Made by a program: the position numbers and the translations under genes
Assembly: GCA_038503065.1 (NCBI GenBank)
Contig: JBCAMK010000003.1
Location: forward strand, 1,550,001 to 1,614,000
Direction of reading: 5' to 3'
DNA length: 64,000 bases
Source: Paragyromitra xinjiangensis
Lineage: Eukaryota > Ascomycota > Pezizomycetes > Pezizales > Discinaceae
Shown here: positions 50,901 to 61,621 of the stretch, piece after piece
Layout of the letters: each line of letters opens with the position of its first letter
Numbering within the stretch: position 1 is the first letter of the stretch
The notes under the pieces: model-generated
What the model was told of the DNA's origin: nothing
Database searches by the model: none
Seen by the model: the letters and a program-made list of their open reading frames with translations, nothing else

Positions 50901-53487
50901 CGTGGAGGGTTGGCAGGGAAAAAAAAAAGAAAAGAAAAGTCCAAAGGAAGAAAAGTACAAAATCAAAATAGGAGACACCGTGGCGGGAGGCGCCGACGTC
51001 AATGCTTCAGAACATCCAACGCCTGGTATTTCGAAAAATAATTGCGAGTTCAGGCAGAGAAATGCAAACAAGAGTTCTGTCTCGCGATTTCGGAGGGAGA
51101 TATCAATCGGTGTCCGGATATACTCCGTGTTCACCGCTGGTCAATGCCGCTACTAGCGACGATTTTCCGTTGGCCTAAACTAACGCCGTTAGCAATGCTT
51201 GGTGCTTGGCCGTGGAAACGCCAGGCGAGGTTTTAATCACGGACGTTTGAGGAATAAGAGCTGCACGAAATAATCCATCGGGGGAGGGGAGGGGAGGGGG
51301 TCTAAGTGGAACGCGCAGGCCGGGGGAGTGTAATTGTAGCTGGCGTTTTATCTTGAACGATGAACAAAATACCTACCTAGAGCTGCTTAAAATTTTGAAC
51401 TCGTACCGCACCGCAAGAGTGCGCCATGGAACTCTTTCAGCAGCAGCAGCAGCAGCAGCAAGCCCAGCTTGGAGAAGAAGTGTTCAAGTGTGGCTAGCCG
51501 ACTACATACATACTGCTGCTGTGTCGGTTAGGTGTGTTGCTTTTCAGATGTAGCAGTCCATCCATCCATAGAGGAAAAAGTGCTTTTTTGCTTTCTTCAT
51601 TTTCTGATTTATTTTACTTTTTCTTAAGTTTTTTATGACCCCCTCTCCATCAATTCCCGTCCGGTCCATTTGGCTGCTTTTTCCTCTCTCCATCGCCAGC
51701 TAAAGCACTTTTTATTTTTTATTCCTGTGTCTGATTCTGGGCTTTCAACAACACCCGAACACAGTTAATTGACCTCTAAATCTTATTATTGACATGAGCT
51801 TTCCCGACTTTTGACGTGTTGATACTGTTGCGTAGCCTCTTTTCCTCTCTTCGTTCCTTCATCGCCCGAGGGAAAGTCACAGCACTTCCGTATCGCTTCA
51901 CTTCACATCGTACCATATCTATCAATCAAACTACGGGAGCTTAGAGAAATCTAGTCTTGTTTCCAGGAAGCAGAGGGCGGAATATTCAGCCTGCGTTGGG
52001 CGTCCCGTCATTAACTCTCTGGACAACGGTACATTTACGGAAAGACCGTCAACGGTAGGTAGGTAAGACAAGCGGGGCCCCCCTTTGAACAGCAGCTCCA
52101 CTCGCTGCTGGCTCCTCAGAGCCACAAAAAGACGAGAGAAAGTGAGAAGAGATTGAAAGAGTGAAAGAGACCAGGTCCATCCGCAAGTTCGTCCCCCCCT
52201 CTATTCATCACCGCTGCCAATATGTTTCCCTACTCTTTCCGGCTGTCTGGATAGCCCCTCCATGTACCCTGCATGCTCAAGAAGTGTTGTTCGGGGGTCT
52301 GGGTTCGTTTATCATATGTACCGACCACAGTAGCAGCTGCTGCCCGGCATTCATCCTACATACACACATACACACGCCTCTCTCTGGCTCTTCCTCCTCC
52401 TCCTCCTCCTGCTCATACCTACCCTCCCCTCTTATTCTTACTCTCCCCCTCGGAGGCTCCTCCTCCCTCCCCTTGCAATTCATATCAACCCACCACCCCT
52501 CCCCCCTCTGTACCTGTCAAATAGAATATTTTTATTTTGTTTGATTCTTTTACTCTTATGTGGAAATTGGTTCTATACTCGCCTGGCTTGCCCTATATAT
52601 ATACTCTACACACCCTTACTCACCTCTCTTATATTTTTTTTTCCCACAGTCACCACCCATCATCAGTCTCGATCAAGACAGCGACAGTAGGTGACCCCCG
52701 CGCTCCCTGTTCCCCCTGCACATTTGTCATCTATTTACGGTCGCTTATCTCGCGAAAAGTGAACAGACTGTCGCAAGCGACCGAAAAACAATATTAAGAA
52801 CCAGGTATATACACCACCGCACTCGAAATGTTTTTTCCTATTTTCGCTTTCGGTGGTGCGGAGAGAATTGACATCGAGGCCGCAGGCTTGTGATACCCTA
52901 ACTAAGGAAACGAAATTTCCAAAATAAACCATCGCCGACGGAAAAGAACGTACAGCGGCCGTGCGAAGCCACCGGCGGGGTTTGATATTAGACTGACGTT
53001 CATTTCACCTTGTCCATTCGGCTGCCGGGTTCGACTGTGATTGCTTCGGTTGCGCACAGTCGCAGTGCATCTTGCGACTGACGGCCGGAGAGTGCGCAAG
53101 ATCAACCACATTACTTTTATTTATTGCTCTCTTCTGTTCTCAGCGTTCTCCAAACGGGTCTCGGCGACAGGGAAGAAGCCTTGGACAGGGTACCATCAGG
53201 ACACTGCTTCTCCATTCGTAACCATCGTCCTGTTCTCCCTCCCCCACCACACTTTCTGCCTGCGGCCATCCCGCGAAACACCCAGCAGCGGTCAGCGTCG
53301 GGTTTTGTACGTGCCACTGCCTGCGTCACACCTTGTTACTTTCCCCATCGATCACCTTTACCACCTCCGCCCTTCACCACCATCACCAGTTTCGCTGCCC
53401 CTCCAACCAAGAAAAAGCAAAAAAGGCCCCAAAAAGCAACCTTTTTCTGGGGCGGTCCATCTCTCAAGTTCATAGTCAGCAGTCTTG
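47915..53487. other. 5.6-kb gene-free region upstream of the AreA homologue
   Basis: It starts with a T-rich 3' flank of the Zn2Cys6 gene (48.0-48.5 kb). No recognised gene, RNA gene or mobile element follows. A CAG run lies at about 51438-51462 and a GGGGA run at about 51281-51300. 52.2-53.4 kb is pyrimidine-rich and probably part of a long areA promoter and leader. Frames there (52161-52544, 53041-53540) look like CT-rich chance frames. Confidence 0.5.
51438..51462. repeat. CAG trinucleotide run
   Basis: Seven or so tandem agc/cag units in DNA with no supported coding frame, about 2 kb upstream of the AreA homologue. Confidence 0.8.
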
Positions 53488-56414
53488 ATGGCTTTCAATG
53501 GGCGTGGGGGTGCCGGCATGAGTACCGTCGCCGCTGCTGAACATTCACACAAGACGCTTTCGGCTGCTTCATTTGGTTCTGGTGCAACAACTTCTCCGCA
53601 CTCTCATCTGCAACATCCCAAACCCATTTCTTCACAAAAACTCAACGCCCTCGCCCTATCGCCCTCATCCTCCGCTGCCCAGGCCGCCGAAATAAACGCC
53701 AACCTGGACTTTTCACAGGCGCAGTCTTTCGCTCGGAAGGAGCTTTTGGGTGGCTCCTTTGGAGACCTTAGTGGGGTCCAACGTGAGCCCGAGGAGACTC
53801 CAGAGGATATGCAAAAAAAGGATCCCCTAGCTACTCAAGTATGGAGACTTTACAGCAAACAGAAGAACGTGCTTCCAAATGCGGAGCGTATGGAGAATCT
53901 TACGTGGAGAATGATGTCAATGACGCTACGTAAAGAGCAGCAGCAAGCTCGGTGAGTTTCCACTTGAAAACTTTCTATAAAAGCACTCAATTCTGATATA
54001 TGTTCTTGGATTAGAATGGCTGCTCGAAACTTTCAACAACAACAACAAAGAATAGGTGGAATATCAGCTGCGGCTGCAGCTCGTTCAGCAACCGAGAGCA
54101 AATCCTCTTCTGCTATCTCTAGCACAAACCCATCAGAATCCGATTGCATGTTTATGGACGATCTTACATTCACATCCCCATCGTCAATGGTAGGTTCACC
54201 GAGTGGGCTTTCGAGTTGTGGGATCGCGCATTCGCCGAGTAGCGAAAACCTCAATACCTCCTCCCACGCCACAGCATCAGCAATACCTATAAAGAAGACA
54301 TCCCGAGAAAAGGAACTCATGCTTGGGTCTCATCTTCCTCCAGCCTCTGCACCTCAGCCTCACTTTGAAGGGGGTCCAGGAGAGTTTGACTATGTTCAAC
54401 GAAGGATACGAAAGACGAGCGTGGACGAGCGTCGAGTGAGTTTTCTTTGTGGCGAGTATCTGCATGTGATTTCTAACGTTTCCATGTTCAGCCCCCCAAA
54501 AGGCGTGCGGACTTTTCTCCACATGTCCCTCCAGTCGCCAGCATAATGATCCCGAACGACCCCGATCCGGACCATGATTTGAGTGACTATCACTTAGACC
54601 CAGATCATGGCTTCTCTATCTCCAATTCCCATCCATCCAACATGACTTTTCTCGATACCTCTATCGAAACCTCGGAATATCTCACATCCGCTGGGCCTTA
54701 CCAGAATAGCTTTACTTTTTCTCCAGTTCATTCACCCCTTGTGACCAACGGCCCTTTCTCCAACATGTACAATACTCATACCCCCATGGCATCATCAGTA
54801 ACATCCAACGATTTCTATTCTCCACCCGCCTCTGCTAATCACTCCGTTGTGTCTACCCCTCATCCTTTGTCTGAGAACCATGGGAACAATTTCTTTGATC
54901 AGATCACCCTTGAAAACCGGGGTCAAAATCAAGGTCGAGCAATACCTTTTGGACAACACTCTAGAAATAGCACTTTGCCCAATAGTCTTACTTCTAATGA
55001 ATTCTATTTCAGTAACACAGATCCTATCCTCAGTGCAAACCCCTCTGCCCCCCATTCAGGATTTCCTTCGCCAGGATTTCAGCAATTCCAACATGTCAAC
55101 CCCTCACAGGTTTTGCGAGGTGATTTCAGCCTTGCGAAATCCCCTGGGTCTACTGGAGCTAAGAACGACGGGATGTTTACTTTTGGTGCGGATTCAGATT
55201 TTGAGGATGAGGATATTGACCAGATGCAAATTCAGGCGGAGACTGATTATATGGGTGATCACCCAATGGATGTTCATTCAGCCATGCAAACTCACTTCGG
55301 ACAGTGGGGACAAAGGAATGGTTCAGGCGGGCAAAACTCTCAATTTGGAAACGGACGATTCCCAGGGCAGCAGCAAAAGACTGTAAGAATAGGGGGGACC
55401 GAGACCGCGCCTTCTCCTCAGGAATGGAGTATAAGTGGAGGCGGCCATCACAGTCGGTCGCATTCGGTCAGCGCGTCGGTAAGCGATATGCGGAATCGGG
55501 TGCAAGATCCGAATGGAGCACGAAGGCAAAAGATCGCTCGGACAAGCTCTACGCCGAATGCTCCTCAATTAGCCATTTCAACGATGAACCAGCGTGCTCA
55601 GTCTAGTCCAAACACACCACCTGAGTCTGGCTTTAGCTCTACGGAGCCTTCTCGACCAGCTTCACCAGACGGGCAAAAGAACGGTGGTGCTGGGGCTGGG
55701 GGTGCTAACGGACTTCCCACCACCTGCACGAATTGCTTCACGCAAACCACTCCGCTATGGAGGAGAAACCCCGAGGGCCACCCACTGTGCAACGCTTGCG
55801 GTCTATTCTTGAAACTTCACGGTGTGGTTCGACCCTTGTCCCTGAAGACGGACGTTATCAAGAAGCGTAATCGGGGAAGTGGGAACTCGCTACCTGTTGG
55901 AAGTGCAGCAACCCGTTCATCCAAGAAGGGTGGCCGGAAAAATTCCCTGGTACAAACCCCGGTCACAACGCCCATTTCAGCTCAATCGAAGAGTCTTGCT
56001 GGGTCAGAATCCCCACCTTCTGCGGGATCTAACGTCAGCACTCCCACAAATAGCTTGTCGATAATGAACACTCCTGGGCAAGGCAATAAATCTGGTGTCA
56101 TCCCAATTGCTGCTGCTCCCCCGAAGAGTAATTTGGTTGGTGGTGGTACTGCAACCAGGCCACTTGCCGCGGCGATGCCGAAGCGCCAAAGGCGGCTTTC
56201 GAAGAGCCAGGGCCCGCTCCAGGAGGGAAGCGAAGATGGTGACACAATGGATGAGTCTCGGGATATGGGTAAGAAAGATAAGGCTCTAGCTCCGATCCTT
56301 CAGCAGTCTACTTCAGCAATCCTCCATAATACTACGCATCACACTCCTATCGCACCAGCCGTCACAACTGCAGCTGGTACTCAGGAATGGGAATGGCTTA
56401 CAATGTCTCTTTAA
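53488..56414 (+). CDS. areA: GATA-type nitrogen regulator, AreA/NIT2 homologue
   Basis: Global activator of nitrogen-catabolite genes; binds HGATAR sites. Three exons, 53488-53951, 54015-54435, 54492-56414, about 935 aa (A. nidulans 876, N. crassa NIT2 1036). The fungal N-terminal domain is [17 protein letters not shown] followed by [15 protein letters not shown]. The zinc finger at residues 707-731 is C-X2-C-X17-C-X2-C ([21 protein letters not shown]), followed by the basic tail [13 protein letters not shown]. The extreme C-terminus, [10 protein letters not shown], is the conserved AreA end that in Aspergillus and Neurospora contacts the co-repressor NmrA/NMR. An internal Met at codon 11 could be a second start. 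Long upstream region and T-rich 3' flank suggest extensive regulation, in line with the known 3'-UTR control of areA mRNA stability in A. nidulans. Confidence 0.97.
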
Positions 56415-57624
56415 TTTTTCTTGGTTTTCTTGGTTGCTGGTGTTTCGTTCATGATTTCATGAAAGATTTTTTTCTTGATTGTAAACTCATTTCGTTTTGG
56501 GAGCGTAGAGATCACTACCAGTTGAAGTGTTCGAGTATCTCTTGGATGAGGAGCAATGTGGGCTTTCGTGTATTACTGTGGGTAATTAGGGGTGCTGTTG
56601 TGTTACGATGTTGGTATGTTATGATGTTGGTGCTTTTTATTCGCGGTCAGGAGTGGATCGTACTGTATATTTATTGGGGGTTTTCTATCTTCTTTGGATT
56701 CGCTATTATCTTCGTTCTACGTATTTCACGTTCACCCCTTTTGTTTCCTCTTTTCTCTCTTGGTGACTTTTTCTCTTGTTCAGGCTCCCACAGTTTTTTG
56801 ATATATTCCTTTTCCGGTTTTTTCCCATTCGTCATGGTATAGAAAGGAGGTGTCTTTCTGGGCCTATTGGAAGGGGATATCCTTTCTGTTGCTTTGTTTC
56901 GCTTTCTGGGGGGGTTTCGGTTACGATTGCTTTTGGACAAGAGATACAGGATTCATTTTTTTTTCCTTCTTTCCTTTCTAGGTTACTGATGGGGAGGTAG
57001 TTCTGCTCAATCATATGATGTAACGAGTGCGGTTTCATTAATGGCTTTTCGTCTCGTTTATTTTTTCCACCGCCTTTATGTCTATCGTTTATTGGGCTCG
57101 GCCGGATATTTCATTTGTTCTTCTGCTAAAGGGTTTATATTTGGGGGTTTCGGCTTTTTTTTGGTTTCCAATATTCTCTTATTTTTCTGGGGAGCCCTTG
57201 TAGGACTTTTTTGCCTGGTCCCGAACCAGATTTTTGCTCACTCTTTTGGTTTTTTCCTTTGTTGGCATGTGGTGGGTTCTTGTGGGGTGTACGTGTTTTT
57301 TTTCTTCCTGTAATACGAGCTGCTGGAATCGGCGGGAGCAGCTTTCCTATACTTTTATACCAGGATTTTTCAAGTCAACAGATGTGATGCGTCAATAGAA
57401 TATGAAGAATCTGTATATTTTGCGAACTCCTCGTTGTCATAAACGTCTCAATTCCATGATGATATTCTTAATTCCGTGATAACATGCTATGTAAGGTTTA
57501 AATCCACGTTCTTGGGAGATTTCTTCCCCCTTCGTATATAGTACTCATTCTCCATTACTACCTTCATGCGGTTCCCCTAGTACTTTGCCAGCGGCCATCA
57601 GTCTAAGCCCCACGGTTGTACAGG
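56415..57624. other. T/G-rich 3' flank of areA
   Basis: About 900 bp after the areA stop are strikingly T- and G-rich on the plus strand with few A or C runs. The long plus frames here (56387-56842, 57041-57313) are a product of this bias and encode only Phe/Leu/Cys-rich strings. Likely contains the areA 3' UTR and, at the right end, the 3' flank of Hsk3. Confidence 0.6.
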
Positions 57625-57897
57625 TTAGCCTGGATCGATCTTGCATGCATGAACATGGGAAGGGGAGTATGGAAAGGAAGAAAGGGAGATCAACAATGCG
57701 CCATTAAGACCACCCAGGGCTTTGATGTTCTCCGCCTGCACAGCTGTTACCCGCATGATGTCCTGGAGATCAGCCAGGTGTGCCTGCAGCTGGGCCAGCT
57801 GCGAGTTCAGATGAGCGAGCTGACGCGCCTTCGTGTTCGAGGGAGCGAGCGATGGGCGAATGCCACTTCTAGATTGATATGCTGGTGGTGGAGGCAT
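57625..57897 (-). CDS. HSK3: DASH complex subunit Hsk3
   Basis: Smallest subunit class of the fungal DASH/Dam1 ring that couples kinetochores to microtubules. Single exon, about 90 aa (yeast 69). The core is KARQLAHLNSQLAQLQAHL, then ADLQDIMRVTAVQAENIKALGGLNGALLIS, a continuous amphipathic coiled-coil helix matching the Hsk3 family. The 20-residue N-terminal extension (MPPPPAYQSRSG) is Pro-rich, and the C-terminus after ALLIS looks non-conserved. The start codon lies 219 bp from that of the divergent Trf4-like gene, so the two probably share a promoter. Confidence 0.88.
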   Translation of the reverse strand: MPPPPAYQSRSGIRPSLAPSNTKARQLAHLNSQLAQLQAHLADLQDIMRVTAVQAENIKALGGLNGALLISLSSFPYSPSHVHACKIDPG

Positions 57898-58116
57898 GCG
57901 GCGGGGTAGTTTTTTCAGTGCTCCGTGGAGAAGAGGGGAGATGGTGGTGATCAGGAAGACGTGTAGTGCTGTTGGAGCGCCGAGACATCAGTAAATATCC
58001 GTTTTGAGAATGGCAACGACGCCCCGGCAACCGCAGAGCCTCCACGCCCCACTAACATCAGGCGGGCTGCGTAAAATTTCAACACTTCGATTTTCGATCC
58101 TTGGAAAGGATGCAAC
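57898..58116. promoter_or_regulatory. Bidirectional promoter, HSK3 / Trf4-like gene
   Basis: Only 219 bp separate two divergent start codons. Both leaders and core promoters must lie here. No specific factor site was identified. Confidence 0.5.
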
Positions 58117-59423
58117 ATGACGACTCCAATCGCTGCTCTGGCAGCTCGCCTTGCCTTATCCACTGAGGGGGCAGTCACGAGACAATTGGCGCTGAGCAAG
58201 CAAATAGCTGCAGCGAAAACCCTTTGGCCCAAAGCAACGGTTACGCCTGTGGGCAGCTTCGCGCAGAATACAAGCTTAGTTGGGAGGTAATTCTTAACTT
58301 TGTTCCATTTTTGCTTGTTGAGGTTTTGGATGAGTTTTTAACGTAGTGCTGGTCGCAGCGATTTGGATGTGGTTGTTCATATTCCCGACAAAGTATACAG
58401 CGCCAACAACGCTGGGGACTGGGCAGTGCAGCTGAGGAGAGCACTGATCGAACACCAGGTCACTTTGAGATCGACCTCAGAGGCCTTAATAAATGCTCGT
58501 GTTCCTATCTTAACATACAGGGATCTCGAAAGTAATGTTGGAGTGGACGTATCGTTCTTGTCCAATTCCATTGCGAATACGGAGTATGTGAGAAATGAAT
58601 TGGTATTGCGGCCTTACATGCGGACATTGCTGATATTGCTGAAGCACTGGTGAGAACCACTTCCATCTATGAGTATAAGCTTTCTGCTAATGCTAGATAT
58701 TTTCACATCCAGGCTTAAGAGTCGGGGTATGAACAAGGTCTTCACAGGCGGCCTAGGATCTTACGCACTGTCATTGATGGTAATTGGGTATTTCAACGTA
58801 AGTTAATTCATTCCAGGCAAGACCACGTCGTACCAGGAGCTGATATGAAATAAATAGGTACGGAAGCACATTAAAGCACGAAAAGTTACCCGAGAGACAT
58901 ATGAGCAGTGGCTAGTAGACGAAAACATGTACTACCTCCTAGTGGACTGGCTTACCTTTTGGGGCTCGCAATGGAAATATGCTTCGAGAATGTTAGAACC
59001 TGCTAATGGCGGCATTTACAAAAAGGTGAGTACCTGCTACCTAATTGAGCCCTTCTCTCAACCCAATTTTTAACCCGTTTACAACCCTAGGGTTCTGCCG
59101 GACGCATCGGTGGACGAAATAGTCTGCTTGCTATCGCCGACCCAACAGACTCGAAGAACGACGTGGGGAGTAAATCTTTGAAGGCGACTAAAATAAAAGT
59201 GGCGATGAAGCTGTTAAAAGATAAACTGGTGGAAGCTGGCCCAGATATCACTGAAGAAAGAGTCTTAGAGTTACTCACAAACACTGGGAATTTGTTTAAG
59301 GGTACGAATTGGGGCCACGGGGTGAGAAAGGGGACAAAAAACACCAAACGGCGTGTCAAGTTCCCTAAAAAGCTTATCAAAACGGTCAAGGCCAAGAGGG
59401 TGGAAACGATAAGTGACAAATGA
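58117..59423 (+). CDS. Compact Trf4/Cid1-type nucleotidyltransferase
   Basis: Non-canonical poly(A) or poly(U) polymerase of the Pol-beta superfamily. Five exons: 58117-58286, 58359-58649, 58713-58797, 58858-59025, 59091-59423, about 348 aa. The catalytic site is GSFAQNTSLVG-SDLDVVV, with the two Asp of DLD; exon 2 starts inside it. The third Asp is in NVGVDVSF. KARVPI-like INARVPI, LKHWLKSRGMNKVFTGGLGSYAL and the PAP-associated LLAIADPTDSKNDVG match Trf4/5. Yeast Trf4 supplies the polymerase of the nuclear TRAMP complex; a role here is inference. The N-terminal extension of typical Trf4 is absent. The C-terminal 50 residues are very basic (RKGTKNTKRRVKFPKKLIK), perhaps for RNA binding or nuclear import. 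Earlier start codons were not found in a spliced frame. Confidence 0.85.
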
Positions 59424-60088
59424 TCCGGGGGTCGGGTTTGACAAAAACCAGCAAATTCTATGCGTGCAATAAAAGCCAATAGAAGGAATAAATACCATCA
59501 AACGATTTTTTTGTCGTGTCATGTGGCCGAGGCATGTTTCCGAAATGAAACTGATTGTCAGACAAACCCCTAACCCTAAATATACCCTTAAAAACCACAT
59601 CGCACTCTAATTACCGCACGGTATTCTAGTCTAGTTACCGGCCACCGCACTGGACGGGTCTAGTGGAGACCCCCCGCGAAGGCATAAGGTAGAGAAAAAC
59701 TATCAACCTCGAACTCTGTGCAAACATGTATGTCTCGAGACTCGCTCTATCCAAATTACAAGAAAATTCCATGAATTTGTACTTCCTAAAGATACGCTAC
59801 TTACACAACCATAGATTTTTTTTTGATACAGCGCTTCCTATCCGCTCCAATGTAAGGAAAGAAGATTAGAAAATAAGGTGAAAAGAACCAAACCGAAACA
59901 GGAGGTGGCAAGAGCCAACCCAGCCAGCTAAACAGCAATCCATTATCTGAATGCGAACATAAAACCCTCCAGTCCATTGCCACACTTCTCTCATTCTGCA
60001 CATTTTTCTTTGGGTAATTACTTTTTCAAAATTCGGAACGAGGCATTGGGTGTTTATTCTTTAGGTACGGCTGGTTGATTTAGGCTTT
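59424..60088. other. Convergent intergenic region
   Basis: 3' flanks of the Trf4-like gene (+) and the small mitochondrial-type gene (-). It contains cccctaaccctaaa at 59567-59580, two units of a telomere-like CCCTAA. No gene seen. Confidence 0.6.
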
Positions 60089-60725
60089 TCATTTCTTCTT
60101 CGACTTTGCATCCTGAGCTTCGATCTTCTCTTCGAGGCTACGGACGTAGATTTCGATTCGCTTGATTGATGATCTCAAAGCCTGAATTGACCCGGAACCA
60201 GTTGTATCAGTATTCTCCCTATCTACTCCAGACTTTCATCTATCGTATAACAAATAACAAAGTGTGTGATGGGAAAACGCACATCGATATCCTCGGTCAA
60301 CAGCTCATTGGAGACTTTATATTCCTCAAGGACATAAAAGTAAGCGGCCGCTCCGGAGACAGTCGAGCCCAAGAGAAACCCGAAGAGCCTATTGATGGAA
60401 TTGAAAATATATCAGTCCACTGATCGTACCAAACTTTTCCCTTTCATGTTTCATGTTTTTTTCTCCATTCCTTCCGCCCAGATCCCGTTGTGCATTGCAG
60501 CCAGCCCCACTATCAACACACGAGCAACTTTTCCACCCACCCCCCCAATGGGATTGCGTAAAATACATACCCTCCTCTGAATCCACCAACTGGCCGCTTC
60601 TTTGGCACAACGACAGTTTCCTGACGGAGAACCTGCGAAGTTGTGAATGATCTCGCGGCGGTCCGCGGGACAACAGCACGGACGGCAGGTGAACGCAAGA
60701 GGCAATGACGGAGAGCAGTCGACAT
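60089..60725 (-). CDS. Small mitochondrial-type protein with coiled coil
   Basis: Three exons on the minus strand: 60725-60571, 60388-60283, 60181-60089, about 117 aa. The first 35 residues look like a mitochondrial presequence (Arg, Ser, Ala; RTAARSFTTSQVLRQE). A hydrophobic, Gly-rich segment follows (GGFRGGLFGFLLGSTVSGAA), probably one membrane span. Then YYVLEEYKVSNELLTEDIDAL-like sequence and a Lys/Glu coiled coil (SSIKRIEIYVRSLEEKIEAQ). The C-terminus is KSKKK. All three splice junctions keep frame and the product resembles a conserved but, as far as I know, unnamed ascomycete family. It is probably an inner-membrane protein; function unknown. A further upstream in-frame start would add non-conserved sequence, so the ATG at 60725 is preferred. 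Confidence 0.78.
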
Positions 60726-61599
60726 GATCGAAGTCGTCAAATTTAGGGGAAATTTTTGGAGATGCAAACGGGCGGGTCGAAGCGGAGGCAGCAATGAGCA
60801 GGGCAATACGTAGTTTCGTTTGGTGGAGGTGGGGTGTAAAGGCTAGTGGAGTAGCGTGGGGCATGCACCGATCAGATCAGATAAGATAATCGGATGGAAC
60901 GTCACCTCATGATCTGAGCTTCTGGATCAGACATCAGAGAGCCGCAAGAGGTGGATTTTTCTTGACTCCGCTTCCTACTTTACGCAAGGGTTCGTAGGGA
61001 GCTCGAGCCGATCATCAGATCTGCTGTATGCCAATTGGAATGCCGACTTTGGCGATTTTAGAGGTTACCAATGGGGTATTCTGTGGGAACGGAGGAGCTT
61101 GGAGTTTCTGGCAGTATTTACCCATATCAGCCTCTTCCGACTTGCATAGTATACCTGGACATCAAGCTACCTATTGTTTATATCCTGCAGTTGCAATAAA
61201 TACTCAGAGATATGGACAACTTCCGTCGGAAGAAACACCGAGAGAGAGATGAGGTTGCCGTGATTTAGCGTATCCTTGTAACTAACGTACAGTTTCGCGC
61301 GCCCACAAACACCAGGGCACCGGAATAAAAATTTAAAGTTATTGCAGTTTTCCATCATCACACACTTCTTCACATATATGCAGGTACAAAATATATGCCT
61401 TTCTGTAATCACGGTAACGAAAATTGCAAGTGAGTAAGAGTCATGTAGGTACCGATGAAAGCTAGGCTAGAAACCCTCCCAATTGTAAGGCCAAAAAGGG
61501 AGATATTCTAGCAGGCTGCAAGTATCCCAGAAAGTCAGGGCGCTATAAGACATTCCCCATGAGTTCTCTCGGCGAGGCACGGGAGGCCGGGATGCCAAG

Positions 61600-61621
61600 G
61601 CTCAAGGCTCAAGGCTCAAGG
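61600..61621. repeat. CAAGGCT tandem repeat
   Basis: Three head-to-tail copies of a 7-bp unit (ctcaagg) in non-coding DNA. Confidence 0.8.

Noticed and set aside
53124..53540. Frame overlapping the areA start region
   Set aside because: CT-rich leader frame lacking an ATG start and out of frame with the conserved AreA product.
56387..57313. Hydrophobic frames after areA
   Set aside because: They overlap the areA stop or lie in T/G-rich DNA. Predicted hydrophobicity follows from T-rich codons.
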